Shown in pieces: positions 19,328 through 29,475 of a stretch of DNA of 48,802 nt. The stretch is from a virus, in the IMG/VR virus record IMGVR_UViG_3300007542_000035, positions 1-48,802 of that record. One strand, written 5' to 3'. The position numbers and the translations under genes are program-made. Below the pieces are notes generated by a model. The model was not told where the DNA came from, ran no database searches, and was given only the letters and a program-made list of their open reading frames with translations. Numbering within the stretch: position 1 is the first letter of the stretch; every line of letters begins with the position of its first letter.

Positions 19328-22300
19328 TTATAATACCCCACTATTAATTCTTAATTCACTTGCTGTTAAGCTATCAACGACTTGAATATCGTTAACTGTT
19401 GCTGCGCTGACAAAAATTTCATTTGGTGCTGAATTAATTTGATACAGATTGCCAAATGCTACGTTATTATTTTTAGGTAACAAAATTACACTCCCTAGTA
19501 GGTCGCCTAACTCTTCGTGTATATATGCAGCTAATTCTGAGAAATAAAATGTATCGCCAAAATCCCAATTCTCAATGTCAAAATATGCATTAATTGTTTC
19601 GACAACACGACTTTTGATTTCTGAAACGCTAGTTACGTTGTTTTTTAATTTAACAACTTTAATATCTGCTTGCAGTGATTCTGCTGCTTTATCGCCAAAC
19701 AGAGGTTTGAAACTAACGCTATTGAGAATTAAATTATCGCTAAGCATTTTATAATCATTTAATGATTGATAAAGCGTAGTTAATTCATTAGTAGTAGGCA
19801 TTAACGGTTTAGTTATTGTGTTTGTTGTGTCTTGCACATAGCGTCTAAAATCATTATAATAACTATTAGTAACAATAAACAGATCAATAATGTTAGTTGT
19901 GCCAGGATTGATTCTACGTGTCTCTGGACTGTTATGTTTGTACTGGAATTGTAAATCACTGCGGCCAGTATAAGTTACGTAGTCTGTAGTTTCAACAAGT
20001 GTTCTAGTGTTATTAACAACATTTAACACGTAGAATGTTTCTCCTACATATGCATAGAATACTTGCCCGTTGGCGTATTCAGATTTATCAATTTCAATTT
20101 CATCTAATGTTCTATACGAAACATTAACAATTCCAGACTCTAAAGGAATATAACGCTCAAGATTATCAAAATCTACAGTTCTTTCAAAGAATACTAATTT
20201 ATTATTAACATTTACAGTTGGCGCGACAATATCAGTGAAGAAATCTGGGTTGTCCGGAACATTGTCAATATCAGTATCAGCAAAGCTAATTTCAACATTA
20301 AAGTCATTTACAAATCCGTCAAGCTCAACAGTCTGACCAATGATATCAAACGTTGTGTCACCGATCATTGCGGTGTTGCTATCTGGCTGAGAATTGGTTC
20401 TCAAAACTTTAATAAAATCATTTACAGTCTTACCAGTCTTTGGATCGTAAATTGCTTGGTTATTATCAAAGAAAAACCGTGTTTCGGCAACCGACGAGAA
20501 ATAATAATTTAATCCACGAGTTGTTACTGTGTAACTAGTGCCAGTTGAAATAAATTTAACAATCCAACTCGCGTCGCGGGCTGTTCCTGTAGTATCTTGG
20601 GCATAATCGAGACTAAAATCGCCGGTGTCGTCTAAATTTGACGATGAAATAATATACCAGGTGCTTGTTTCGTAATCATATCCAAGACCAAAGTCTCTGT
20701 ACAATTCAATTTGTGCGATCATACTTAATTCAAGTGCAGATGGTAAATCTGTAACAAAAACTGGAATTACCAATGTTACTTGTGCGCCAGTTGGTACGTA
20801 ATTATTAATTGTAATTGCACCAACACCGTCGCTATCTTCGCCTGTTCCGTCACCGACAACCTCTTTGATAGCTGCCCAGATCACAGTCTTCTCATTTGCA
20901 GCAACTGGAACTCCTTCGACTAATCTATTATTTTTATCAAAATAATAACCAGTTGGCGCTGTAAATTTAACCAGACTATTAACAACCATATATTGTCTAT
21001 TGTCTGTTATCCCGTCGCCAATTGCAACGTTATCGTCGTGATGATCTGTAATATAACCAGTTGTTTCGTTAATAAGGCTTGTGCTTCTATTCCAAACTAA
21101 TTCTTGCGATACTAAAGATTTTCTTGAATAGTTTTCGTAATAAAAATGAATTGTCGATCGACTAGCAATAGTTGGTTCGACTTGGTTTCTAATTACACTT
21201 TCAATGTCATTGGTATCATTGAAGCTAAACGTAAAAACGTTTTCTGATTCTTTTTTGTACAATAAGCCGTCGCTGCCGAATGCATTAATCGACGAATATT
21301 TCCCTGTTGGATCAACTAAGTCTAAATAACGACTTGCACCAATATTTGTTCTGTTTACCGCTTTACTTTTAATAATACTGTTAAAAGTTGCATACGGGAA
21401 ATTAGTGTAATCTTCGCCGTTGACCATACGATTTTGTGTATAAAAACGACTTGGCGCTCGACGTTTAATATCTGCTAGAGTTTCTCTTGCACGACTATTG
21501 CTTACATTTTCTTGTAGCCCTACTGTAAATGTTGCGGTTTCTAATCTTCCTTTGCGACTAACATATGTAACGTTAACTTCGATGCTTTGAATTTCATCCG
21601 GATTGATAACATATTCTAGTCCGTTAGACGAACGCACATAAGCACGATATGACCCTGTAGGAATTTCTGAGAACACACCATCACCAAAGTTCATTGTAAC
21701 TTGGTCATTTGTTCTTGATGTAACACTAAAATATTTTCTTTCAGATGTAAGTGTCTGGCTGTTATTGCTTGAAAAAATACTTTCAACTTCGTTCCATTCT
21801 TCAATTACAGCACCGGTATTGTTATTAACTTTGTATAACCAGACATCAGAATTATTAATACCTTCAATATTAATGTCAACCGTTCTATTAGCAATCTTCT
21901 CTGATAATACAAAATCTCTATTTTCTAACTTACCTTGTTTGAAATAGAAGAAGTAACCAGTGTTATTACTAGCAAAACCTAAACCATCATTACGATATAA
22001 TAAATTTAAATCGCCGCCGGGCTGTGGTGCTGGTTCGTATATGTAAGTTTTATTAACTGACGTTCCGTTGACAATTTCAAAATCCATCGAAATCCCGTCA
22101 ACAGTTGAGTTAAAAGGAATAACAGGCAAGAAACCATTGGCTAAATTTATTGTATATTCGCTGGTGTTAATTCCTAATATTTCTTGGGAATTACCTGGCT
22201 TGCCAACACTCTGCGAATTAACCAAAACAGCATTAATAATAGTTTTAAATTGTTCTTGCCAGTCCGGATTAGTTCTATCATTCCATTTAATGGTCACATT

Positions 22301-22714
22301 TGCTAGACTATTACGATTATAATCAGTGATAGTTTCAGTAGTTCTTACTGAATTAATTTTTAAAAAACCACGAGCAGATTGATTTCTTTTTGGTGTATAT
22401 CCAACTAACTTTGCCAGGTTAACTACCGAGTCTCTGCGCTCTGCTGTATCTAAGAAATTTTCTCGACTATTTAAATCAACACGGAACGACAAGGATTGTC
22501 CCATGAATGCAATTAAATCAAGCAGCGCAATAAATTCCGATGATTCTACATAATCATTGAAACTTTCTGGGTAATATCTACGTAGATAGTCTATGAAACT
22601 CTTACGTATAGTTTCAAAGTTATAACTTTGGAAATCTGCGTCTCGGTATGTCTGATAGATTTTTTTCCAATCTTCAATACCAAAAATAGTTGTCTGTCGT
22701 GATGTAGTAGCCAT
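19328..22714 (-). CDS. 6: Baseplate wedge protein gp6
   Basis: A 1128-aa protein whose N-terminus is diagnostic of gp6: RKSFIDYLRRYYPESFNDYV, then EFIALLDLIAFMGQSLSFRVDLNSRENFLDTAERRDSVVNLAKLVGYTPKR (about residues 35-115). This region belongs to the baseplate J/gp6 family that forms the wedge ring holding the baseplate together. The middle (about 395-440) holds the conserved ETLADIKRRAPSRFYTQNRM and VNGEDYTNFP blocks typical of J-like wedge proteins. T4 gp6 is about 660 aa, so this version carries some 450 extra residues, mostly C-terminal and in the middle. A late promoter with an extended upstream element (22742-22767) precedes it. The giant gene follows after 5 bases, so the two are co-transcribed. 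Confidence 0.95.
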   Translation of the reverse strand: MATTSRQTTIFGIEDWKKIYQTYRDADFQSYNFETIRKSFIDYLRRYYPESFNDYVESSEFIALLDLIAFMGQSLSFRVDLNSRENFLDTAERRDSVVNLAKLVGYTPKRNQSARGFLKINSVRTTETITDYNRNSLANVTIKWNDRTNPDWQEQFKTIINAVLVNSQSVGKPGNSQEILGINTSEYTINLANGFLPVIPFNSTVDGISMDFEIVNGTSVNKTYIYEPAPQPGGDLNLLYRNDGLGFASNNTGYFFYFKQGKLENRDFVLSEKIANRTVDINIEGINNSDVWLYKVNNNTGAVIEEWNEVESIFSSNNSQTLTSERKYFSVTSRTNDQVTMNFGDGVFSEIPTGSYRAYVRSSNGLEYVINPDEIQSIEVNVTYVSRKGRLETATFTVGLQENVSNSRARETLADIKRRAPSRFYTQNRMVNGEDYTNFPYATFNSIIKSKAVNRTNIGASRYLDLVDPTGKYSSINAFGSDGLLYKKESENVFTFSFNDTNDIESVIRNQVEPTIASRSTIHFYYENYSRKSLVSQELVWNRSTSLINETTGYITDHHDDNVAIGDGITDNRQYMVVNSLVKFTAPTGYYFDKNNRLVEGVPVAANEKTVIWAAIKEVVGDGTGEDSDGVGAITINNYVPTGAQVTLVIPVFVTDLPSALELSMIAQIELYRDFGLGYDYETSTWYIISSSNLDDTGDFSLDYAQDTTGTARDASWIVKFISTGTSYTVTTRGLNYYFSSVAETRFFFDNNQAIYDPKTGKTVNDFIKVLRTNSQPDSNTAMIGDTTFDIIGQTVELDGFVNDFNVEISFADTDIDNVPDNPDFFTDIVAPTVNVNNKLVFFERTVDFDNLERYIPLESGIVNVSYRTLDEIEIDKSEYANGQVFYAYVGETFYVLNVVNNTRTLVETTDYVTYTGRSDLQFQYKHNSPETRRINPGTTNIIDLFIVTNSYYNDFRRYVQDTTNTITKPLMPTTNELTTLYQSLNDYKMLSDNLILNSVSFKPLFGDKAAESLQADIKVVKLKNNVTSVSEIKSRVVETINAYFDIENWDFGDTFYFSELAAYIHEELGDLLGSVILLPKNNNVAFGNLYQINSAPNEIFVSAATVNDIQVVDSLTASELRINSGVL

Positions 22715-22741
22715 ATATAAACTCTTACTTTGTAATTGTAT

Positions 22742-22767
22742 TATTTATGGAACAAATAAACGGCGTA
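22742..22767 (-). promoter_or_regulatory. Late promoter with conserved upstream element, before gp6
   Basis: Minus strand: TACGCCGTT (22759-22767), 9 bases, then CATAAATA (22742-22749), 28 bases upstream of the gp6 ATG. The nine-base element and its distance from the box are identical to those upstream of the gp48-like gene (31882-31907), while the bases between differ. The element lies in the gap after the gp25 stop codon. Confidence 0.7.
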
Positions 22768-22769
22768 GT

Positions 22770-23147
22770 TTATACGTAAGCTACAGTTTGCGATTCTTCA
22801 TCAAATTTTAATTGTAATAATTCCGGATTTACATTTGGTACTACTGTTATAACTAGTTCAACAACTACCGTGTTATGATCATGTGTAAGTTGTACATCGT
22901 CAATTCTCAGTCTTGGATCATATCCTGCTACCCGTTCGACTTCGGCACGGATTTGTCGAAGTATATCGTCGGTTGCTGGCTCAAAAATGTAATTCCAAAT
23001 GCGTGTTCCGTATTCCGGGCGTCCTGGTAATTCGCCTTCGCGAATCGTTAAAGCATTTAACAGATCACGTTTAACTAAATCGTAATCAGTTAATGTAAAT
23101 TTCTTATATTTTCCAATGGTACTAAAACCTTTAAATCTTGCTGCCAT
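22770..23147 (-). CDS. 25: Baseplate wedge protein gp25
   Basis: A 125-aa protein of the GPW/gp25 family, which sits in the inner baseplate next to the sheath. Hallmarks are DLVKRDLLNALTIREGELPG (about residues 22-41), the invariant RPEYGTRIWNYIFEP block (43-57) and the helix ILRQIRAEVERVAGYDPR followed by VVVELVITV. Length matches T4 gp25 (132 aa). It follows gp5 after 4 bases in the same transcript, and is separated from gp6 by a gap that contains a late promoter. Confidence 0.95.
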   Translation of the reverse strand: MAARFKGFSTIGKYKKFTLTDYDLVKRDLLNALTIREGELPGRPEYGTRIWNYIFEPATDDILRQIRAEVERVAGYDPRLRIDDVQLTHDHNTVVVELVITVVPNVNPELLQLKFDEESQTVAYV

Positions 23148-23151
23148 ATTA

Positions 23152-25836
23152 TTATACCGATGTTAGTGGTGGGGTATTACTATTATTTACTGTTTTACAT
23201 TCCCAAGTACCGCCAGCTGCCTCACATTCTGCTTTTGATGGTGCAATAAGTGTTGGGTCCGAACACTGACAAATTTCTACTGTATCGCCAGTTGACGCAT
23301 TTTGAGCGTTGCCTACTAGTCCACTTAGTGATGGTAATTCAAATGCGGCTGCATCTACTACCCCAGTATAATTTGGCAATGATACTTTTGCATTACCAAC
23401 CAGTGAAGTCATTGCAGAATCAATCGACGATCTGTCAACTACCTGGGTTACTGCTGCAGGAACTGACGTTTTAGGTGCCGCACCACCACCAAATAATGAA
23501 CCTAGAGAAGTACTCGCTAGTGCACCACTAACAAGATCTAATGCTGCACTTGCTGAACCTGCAATTGAATCAATTCCGCCTACTGATTGTGCTAACTCGT
23601 TTAATGCTGAATTAGAACTTAAATTATTAATCAAACTAGAAGCATCAACATTCCCAATTGCACTTTGTAACGAATCTATATTCAGATTACTTGGTAAATT
23701 ACCTGTAAGTTCGGGCAGTTTTTTACTAGCAAAGTCTGACGCATATTGTGCGCCACGTGCTACGCTATCCATACTTACATTCATATCTGCACTAGATGTG
23801 CCTCCAATCCAGTCTTTAACACCGCCTACACCAAAATCATTAGCAACCGATGTCATCGACGCAATTACATTTGAACTTTCGCTACCTGTAATTAACCCAG
23901 ATTTTTTCAAATCAGCATAGCTATTTTCCATAATACTTGATTGTAACGCTGTTTGTACTTTTTCGTTGCCAAGCATGCTTTCTGCTGCGCTAATGCCTTC
24001 TTTACCAGTCCATACACTCGGGCTGTTTAGTACATCTTGTATTTGTCCTGGATTATCTTTTAAGAATCTGTCTACGGTTCCTGATTTTAGATACCCACTT
24101 TTTTCGAGCGCATCTGGGGTTATGTTAAATTTACCGATTCCGCCGGGCATCCCACTGGATGGTAAGTTAATGCTACTTGACATTTCTGTAACAGATTTCC
24201 CAGCAGCGGCAGCGGCAGCTTTAGCTTTTTGTGCCATTACACTACCAACTTCTTCTGAAGACATTGCCCCAATGCTTGCAGTAGATCTGTCTTGTTTTGC
24301 TAAATCCTTAATATCCACTGGCGTTGTTATTTTAGACATTGTCGAAAGTTTGTTACTAACCGCTGGACTTGGCGCTGCCGGAGCAGGTTTAGGCGCATAT
24401 GAAACTTTCTTCATTGTTTGTACAGCTTTATTATGTTTAGCGTATGGTTCATGCGTTGGCGCTCGAGATGCAATGCTATCCAACTTAGAGTCTTCGCTAA
24501 TCCAGCCGGTATCAGTATAACTAGTCTCTGGTAATTTAGTTCTAGTAATGTATTCAATGTTTTCAATTGGCAATGATGCACTTGTGTTTAGATTTACTAC
24601 AGACCCGTTCACTGCAACAGTTCCGCCAGAACTATAGCTTGCTCCTGTTTCGCCGTCAACTGCTAATGTCCCGTCGCTTTTTGCTGTTAAATTCTTTTTG
24701 CTAAACAATTTAAGTTTCTTCTCTGCAGAAATACTAACAGTATCTTGTGATTCTAGGAATGTCTTTTCTTTACCGTGCAAGTTTAACTTTTTACCAGCAT
24801 AGATGTTTATATTCTCATCAGCGTGTAAGTTTAAGTCACCTTGCGATCTAATATTCACAGAGTTTGCAGCATAAACGTCCACGGTACCTTCGCGACCTAA
24901 TTCAACCCATGATTGCCCATTGGCATGCATAATATGCAAACAATTCCCGTCGTCGCTCAGTGTAATTTGATGTCCTTTTGAAGTTCTTATGCGAATTAAA
25001 TTATCATTACCGGTAATATCTCCGTCGTCCATTATAATCGAATGTCCGCCTCGACGACCGGTAATTTTCAAATCATCCTGTGTGGCGCCGCCTGAATTCA
25101 AACTTTGCTTTACGTTATATTCGTTAATTCCTGATTTGTATATTGGCCGACCAGGAGTTGAAATCCCAAATACAGCACTTGGAGATTCTCTAACCGCAGA
25201 TGATCCAATTGGTCCTCGTACACGATCATCAATAACTCCTTGTTGAAACATTGTCGCTGCAACAACCGCATGAACCGGACGTTGTTGTTTGTATCCTTGA
25301 GAATCTTCACGTATTTCAGTATTTGATTTGTTCAATTCCGAAACAGGAAGTCGTGTAGCATTTGCAAACTTTTGTGCTTGTTGATCATTATCAAAAACAA
25401 AACTTTCCGATGCGCCAACTGCTGGCACCATATGCATTAAATCAGGATCGGGAATTGACCCCATGTAATAGCCTTGGTTGGGATCTCCGTTTACAAAAAA
25501 GCACATTACTTTAATGCCCACATCCGGTACAGTAAACCACATACCGTATGAGTTTGAATTGCCTTCGCCGTTGCCTGATCCTACTCCGTCAGAAGTACCC
25601 GAATGTGGAGTACTTCCAAAGAATGGGCTCATATATCGAACAGTACGCCAATTCGATTTGTCATTCTTATCGTTGCTACCAAATTCAGCGATGTATACTT
25701 GTATACGTCCAATGCGTGCAGGATCTCGGTTATTCATTACTTCACCAATGAACGGACCTGGATCTGCGGCCATGCCGCCGCGATCTGTTTTAAAACTTCC
25801 TGGACGTCCTCTATTTCGTGATATATTCTCTGCCAT
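23152..25836 (-). CDS. 5: Baseplate central spike protein gp5, without a lysozyme domain
   Basis: An 894-aa hub/spike protein. Residues about 25-145 form the N-terminal OB-fold (GPFIGEVMNNRDPARIGRIQ, then MWFTVPDVGIKVMCFFVNGD and GYYMGSIPD). Residues about 265-425 contain the VgrG/gp5 needle: GRRGGHSIIMDDGD, HQITLSDDGNCLHIMHANGQ, then repeated short beta-strands (VNIRSQGDLNLHADENINIY, TFLESQDTVSISAEKKLKLF). In T4 a lysozyme domain lies between these two parts; here there is only a linker, with no lysozyme motif. The C-terminal half is Ala/Ser-rich and probably partly disordered, ending in a small Cys-rich tail (CQCSDP, AECEAAGGTWEC). Role: membrane-puncturing spike. It lies between the 1208-aa gene and gp25. 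Confidence 0.92.
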   Translation of the reverse strand: MAENISRNRGRPGSFKTDRGGMAADPGPFIGEVMNNRDPARIGRIQVYIAEFGSNDKNDKSNWRTVRYMSPFFGSTPHSGTSDGVGSGNGEGNSNSYGMWFTVPDVGIKVMCFFVNGDPNQGYYMGSIPDPDLMHMVPAVGASESFVFDNDQQAQKFANATRLPVSELNKSNTEIREDSQGYKQQRPVHAVVAATMFQQGVIDDRVRGPIGSSAVRESPSAVFGISTPGRPIYKSGINEYNVKQSLNSGGATQDDLKITGRRGGHSIIMDDGDITGNDNLIRIRTSKGHQITLSDDGNCLHIMHANGQSWVELGREGTVDVYAANSVNIRSQGDLNLHADENINIYAGKKLNLHGKEKTFLESQDTVSISAEKKLKLFSKKNLTAKSDGTLAVDGETGASYSSGGTVAVNGSVVNLNTSASLPIENIEYITRTKLPETSYTDTGWISEDSKLDSIASRAPTHEPYAKHNKAVQTMKKVSYAPKPAPAAPSPAVSNKLSTMSKITTPVDIKDLAKQDRSTASIGAMSSEEVGSVMAQKAKAAAAAAGKSVTEMSSSINLPSSGMPGGIGKFNITPDALEKSGYLKSGTVDRFLKDNPGQIQDVLNSPSVWTGKEGISAAESMLGNEKVQTALQSSIMENSYADLKKSGLITGSESSNVIASMTSVANDFGVGGVKDWIGGTSSADMNVSMDSVARGAQYASDFASKKLPELTGNLPSNLNIDSLQSAIGNVDASSLINNLSSNSALNELAQSVGGIDSIAGSASAALDLVSGALASTSLGSLFGGGAAPKTSVPAAVTQVVDRSSIDSAMTSLVGNAKVSLPNYTGVVDAAAFELPSLSGLVGNAQNASTGDTVEICQCSDPTLIAPSKAECEAAGGTWECKTVNNSNTPPLTSV

Positions 25837-25847
25837 TGATTAATCTC

Positions 25848-28800
25848 TTATAATGGTGCAAACTTTTTCCATACGCCTGCATCTTCGTCATAATACTCAG
25901 TTTCTTCATACTCTCCCAAATCTGGTCTCCATTTGTACTTAACACGTGTTTCGTACAGTCCTGAATAATCTTCAAACGGCGGAGCCGGTCCGCCTGAATA
26001 TGCTGACGCCTGTGCTTCAAGCGCACCTTGTGAATTAGCCGGGAATTCAGATCCGTCAGCAGCAGTATACCAAGTCTGTCCATCGTCGTTATCAAAACCC
26101 TGAGGTTTTACAGTATCAGGAACACGCGGCGGTGTACCGGATACTTCTGGTTCAGACCATCCTGGACCAGACTTCTTAGGTTGTGGCACAGGGTTGTTGG
26201 TATTGTTTGACTGCGCTGGAGTAATATCTTTAGCTACAGGTTCTGTGGTTTGATCTTCAGCTTGCGTAGTCGGCGATATTCCCTTTTCAGTTTCGGTCTC
26301 TGTATTTGTTAATGGTGGTTCTGTCGAGAGCTCCGCTGTTGGCACTTCGTCTGGATTAGCCGGAGCCGGCTCCTGGTCTGGCACGTTAGTATCTTGTGTT
26401 GGTTCGCTATCGATAGCAACATCTGTGTCACTTGCTGATTCAGATGGTTGAGGATCAAAATCGGCATCTGTCTTAGGACTCGCTGCCATTTTATCTTGAC
26501 TTTTACTAACTTCTGCTGCTTCGTTATCTTTATTCTGTGCTTTGAGTTGCTCTTGTACGTCTGCTTCGCGTTTTTTACGCTTAGCTTCTTGACTAACCAC
26601 AAACCCACCATCGACTTTTGTTACATCTTCGTCATCGTGCCAAGTCATTAACGATCCTTCAATCTTTTGTGTAAAGCGACCGCCGGATAATGTAGTTGTT
26701 ACTTTATTAGCTCGATATGCTAGCGACACTTTAGCAGATGGTTGTCCAGGTTTTCCTGCTGAATTTGCCTTATAAGGATTATCTTTGCCAATTTCTATTA
26801 AACCGTTATTTCCATAATCTTCGGGCGTATTATATTCAACACTAAAATAAACTTCCGATGCGTTATAATTCATACTTCCGTCACGCAAGAAAGGTTTTTT
26901 ACCAGACTGTTCCTCGATTACTTTAGGACTATAAAATATTTCAGCCTGGCTCATCCAGTCTGGATCGCCTACAATTTCTAATGATGCTATCGCTTGGTCA
27001 CCTGGACTGTACAATAACGAAGCAACACTAGCCGATGCATCATTAATTCCGTTTGTCCCACCAAATGTGCTTTCGGTGCTGTTTGGCATATAAAAGTTGT
27101 TAGCCACATGTATAGTATTAATTTCTGGCATATTTTTTGGAATACTTCCGTCGCCGTATTGTTGGAAATACAGGTAATTGAATTCTTGCCTAAAATCCAA
27201 TACTTCAGTATTTTCGCCAGTGAACCAATATGGATAACGTTTATGTACTCCGCGATATATTTGGTTTGGGAAATAATAACTCTTTACGTTAGCCGAGAAC
27301 CTTGATACATGATATGTAATTCTGTATGCGTAGTCTTTTGTAATCGGGTCAATCTTATTTGAAATTGGAACAGCACTAGTAGAAATTTTAAACCATTGGA
27401 AAACTTTTTTTGCTGTGCTGTCTTTTACTCTAGGCTTACCTGTTTCTTCATCGATCTCAATGTTTTTTTGTGAATCAATGAATTCAGAATTTCTTACTAC
27501 TTGATCAATTACTTGTATAATACTTTGCCCAGAAGCAATGGTAATTATTCTATTATCCTTGTCAACTTTGTCAGACCCTGGTAACTTAGGTTTTTGATCA
27601 TCCATTGGTGTTCTATTTTTATTAGTGCTACCATTGAAGATAATTTTTGATTCGCCAATTTGGCTATTTTTTTCAAACTCAATTACATACTGATGTGCGT
27701 ATGTTTGTTTACCAGTAGCAACACGTCTAGCTTGTTCATCGTTTAATGCCTTGGCAAGTCCACTTGAAATAGCAGACGGTGTCGGCTGATTTTGTTGGCT
27801 TTGTGCGGTATCTCCAGGACGTTCAGAATTATTAACTGCTCCAGATGTATTTGTCGTTTGTCTAACCCCCGACAGAGCTTCCTCTACTGTGCCGCCTCGT
27901 AATTCAATTGAAAACGGAATTGCCGAATGTGTTGGCGCTGTTGAATAAAAACTATGTGGACTTGCTCCTTCGCACATATATTGAATCATTTCATTCTGCA
28001 TAGTAAACTGTACATTGGTTAATCTAAAAGGAATAAATTTTTCAACTATAGCACGTGGATCTGAAGTAGGCTCTTGTTTGGAAATCTTAGATCCATCAAC
28101 AATATATCCGTTAATGTCATACCCATAAAAACGAACCACCATTAAAAACATTTGACTATGGTACACAATTTGTTCATTTTCTCTACCAATTTTACGATTC
28201 CAATCAGTAACTGCTGCGTGCAATTTATCTAAGAATGTGATTCCATTTGGTTCTTGCACCGTAAACTTCAACTCAAATTGATTGTTAGCGCCGCCTGTTT
28301 GTTGTCCTGTAATATACCCAGTTAGTTCAAAGTTATCTAGATAAAAATCCAACCCAAACTGTTCGGATCGAATTGCGCCATGCGCATCTTCTTTGTTGAC
28401 CGTACCAGCGCCGCCGCTTTGAATTAGTAACGGAAGCCCTTTAACTGATTTTATTCCATTTTCGATATAATCGCCAAACTGCTTGTCACCTAATATATAA
28501 AGACTCACTGAATATGTCATCGTAGCGAACCCTTTAAAAGGATTTGGTTTTGGTATGATTTCTGCTAAAAATTCGTCTGGGAGTGGCGATACTCCACCTG
28601 ATATTTTTATGTTTGGATCGCCAACAGAAGTTGATCCTTTTGTGCCTCCGTCTCCCGAATCGGCACCGTCGTTTGTTTGGCCAATGGTATCAGCCATTCC
28701 GTCGACATTAACACTATCGTCGTTTGCTAAATTTGTTGCTTCAACTGCTTCTGCTCCTGCAACAGGTAGCGCATCTTCAGCTAACTCATTGTTCAGTGCA

Positions 28801-29474
28801 TCAGTTGGCTCGCCAGTGAGCCCTTCAACCGATTCAGCATCAACTTCACTTGCAGTATTATCGAGTCTTCCATCAGTTTGAATTTCATTTGCTAACGGTG
28901 GTTGTTGTGTTGCAGTTGCTTCTTGTGCAGAACTGTTAATAGGTGCTTCTAAAGGTGGTTCTATTGCTGTTGCTGCTTCTGCGGTTTCTTCTTCAGCTTC
29001 TTGTGCAAGCTGTGCATTTAATGCTTGCTGTTCTTGCGTAAATTGTTCGCCGTTAACAGGTGCACCACCAGGTGTTCTTTCTGCTAGTAGAGGCGATGGA
29101 TCAACATTTGAGACCGGAGGAGCTGGTATAGCTTCTTCAAGAGCAGGTGAGTAGTCCGGTGGCGGGTCGTTAACATTACTAGAAAGTGCAGGACTTGTGC
29201 CTGTTGGCGTGCCTCCTACAACATTCGATGATCCGGACGGGGCTGCATTAAACGGATTATAGTTTGATGGTTTAAAATTAAATCCATTTAAGTTTAATAC
29301 TGTTTCGCCAGTGGGCCAGCGTTTTGCTTCTAGCGGTTTTCCAGCAGTGGTCCAGTCACCAGGTACTTCAGGGATCTTTTCAAACAATACGTTATAATAC
29401 AGATCCCCTTTTTCGTCAACGTAAACATTTTCACTGTCTACATTACCAGCTCCTGAAATAGTAATTTCTGTCAC
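25848..29474 (-). CDS. Large virion structural protein, 1208 aa, probable baseplate hub part
   Basis: Two folded parts separated and flanked by disordered regions. Residues 1-60 look folded (VYVDEKGDLYYNVLFEKIPE). Residues 80-290 are low complexity, rich in Ala, Glu, Pro and Thr. Residues about 300-550 contain PFKGFATMTYSVSLYILGDK, GLPLLIQSGG, FGLDFYLDNFELTGYITG and FIPFRLTNVQFTMQNEMIQY; this block is familiar from marine T4-like structural proteins. A second folded part (about 580-950) includes IVDQVVRNSEFI and YRITYHVSRFS. Residues 960-1110 are again charged and disordered. Its place between gp53 and gp5 suggests the hub, possibly in the role of T4 gp27, but I do not see direct gp27 motifs. 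Confidence 0.7.
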   Translation of the reverse strand: MTEITISGAGNVDSENVYVDEKGDLYYNVLFEKIPEVPGDWTTAGKPLEAKRWPTGETVLNLNGFNFKPSNYNPFNAAPSGSSNVVGGTPTGTSPALSSNVNDPPPDYSPALEEAIPAPPVSNVDPSPLLAERTPGGAPVNGEQFTQEQQALNAQLAQEAEEETAEAATAIEPPLEAPINSSAQEATATQQPPLANEIQTDGRLDNTASEVDAESVEGLTGEPTDALNNELAEDALPVAGAEAVEATNLANDDSVNVDGMADTIGQTNDGADSGDGGTKGSTSVGDPNIKISGGVSPLPDEFLAEIIPKPNPFKGFATMTYSVSLYILGDKQFGDYIENGIKSVKGLPLLIQSGGAGTVNKEDAHGAIRSEQFGLDFYLDNFELTGYITGQQTGGANNQFELKFTVQEPNGITFLDKLHAAVTDWNRKIGRENEQIVYHSQMFLMVVRFYGYDINGYIVDGSKISKQEPTSDPRAIVEKFIPFRLTNVQFTMQNEMIQYMCEGASPHSFYSTAPTHSAIPFSIELRGGTVEEALSGVRQTTNTSGAVNNSERPGDTAQSQQNQPTPSAISSGLAKALNDEQARRVATGKQTYAHQYVIEFEKNSQIGESKIIFNGSTNKNRTPMDDQKPKLPGSDKVDKDNRIITIASGQSIIQVIDQVVRNSEFIDSQKNIEIDEETGKPRVKDSTAKKVFQWFKISTSAVPISNKIDPITKDYAYRITYHVSRFSANVKSYYFPNQIYRGVHKRYPYWFTGENTEVLDFRQEFNYLYFQQYGDGSIPKNMPEINTIHVANNFYMPNSTESTFGGTNGINDASASVASLLYSPGDQAIASLEIVGDPDWMSQAEIFYSPKVIEEQSGKKPFLRDGSMNYNASEVYFSVEYNTPEDYGNNGLIEIGKDNPYKANSAGKPGQPSAKVSLAYRANKVTTTLSGGRFTQKIEGSLMTWHDDEDVTKVDGGFVVSQEAKRKKREADVQEQLKAQNKDNEAAEVSKSQDKMAASPKTDADFDPQPSESASDTDVAIDSEPTQDTNVPDQEPAPANPDEVPTAELSTEPPLTNTETETEKGISPTTQAEDQTTEPVAKDITPAQSNNTNNPVPQPKKSGPGWSEPEVSGTPPRVPDTVKPQGFDNDDGQTWYTAADGSEFPANSQGALEAQASAYSGGPAPPFEDYSGLYETRVKYKWRPDLGEYEETEYYDEDAGVWKKFAPL

Positions 29475-29475
29475 G

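Noticed and set aside
23966-24520. A 184-codon plus-strand open frame opposite gp5
   Set aside because: It lies wholly antisense to the Ala/Ser-rich part of gp5, where such shadow frames are expected, and has no promoter or binding site.
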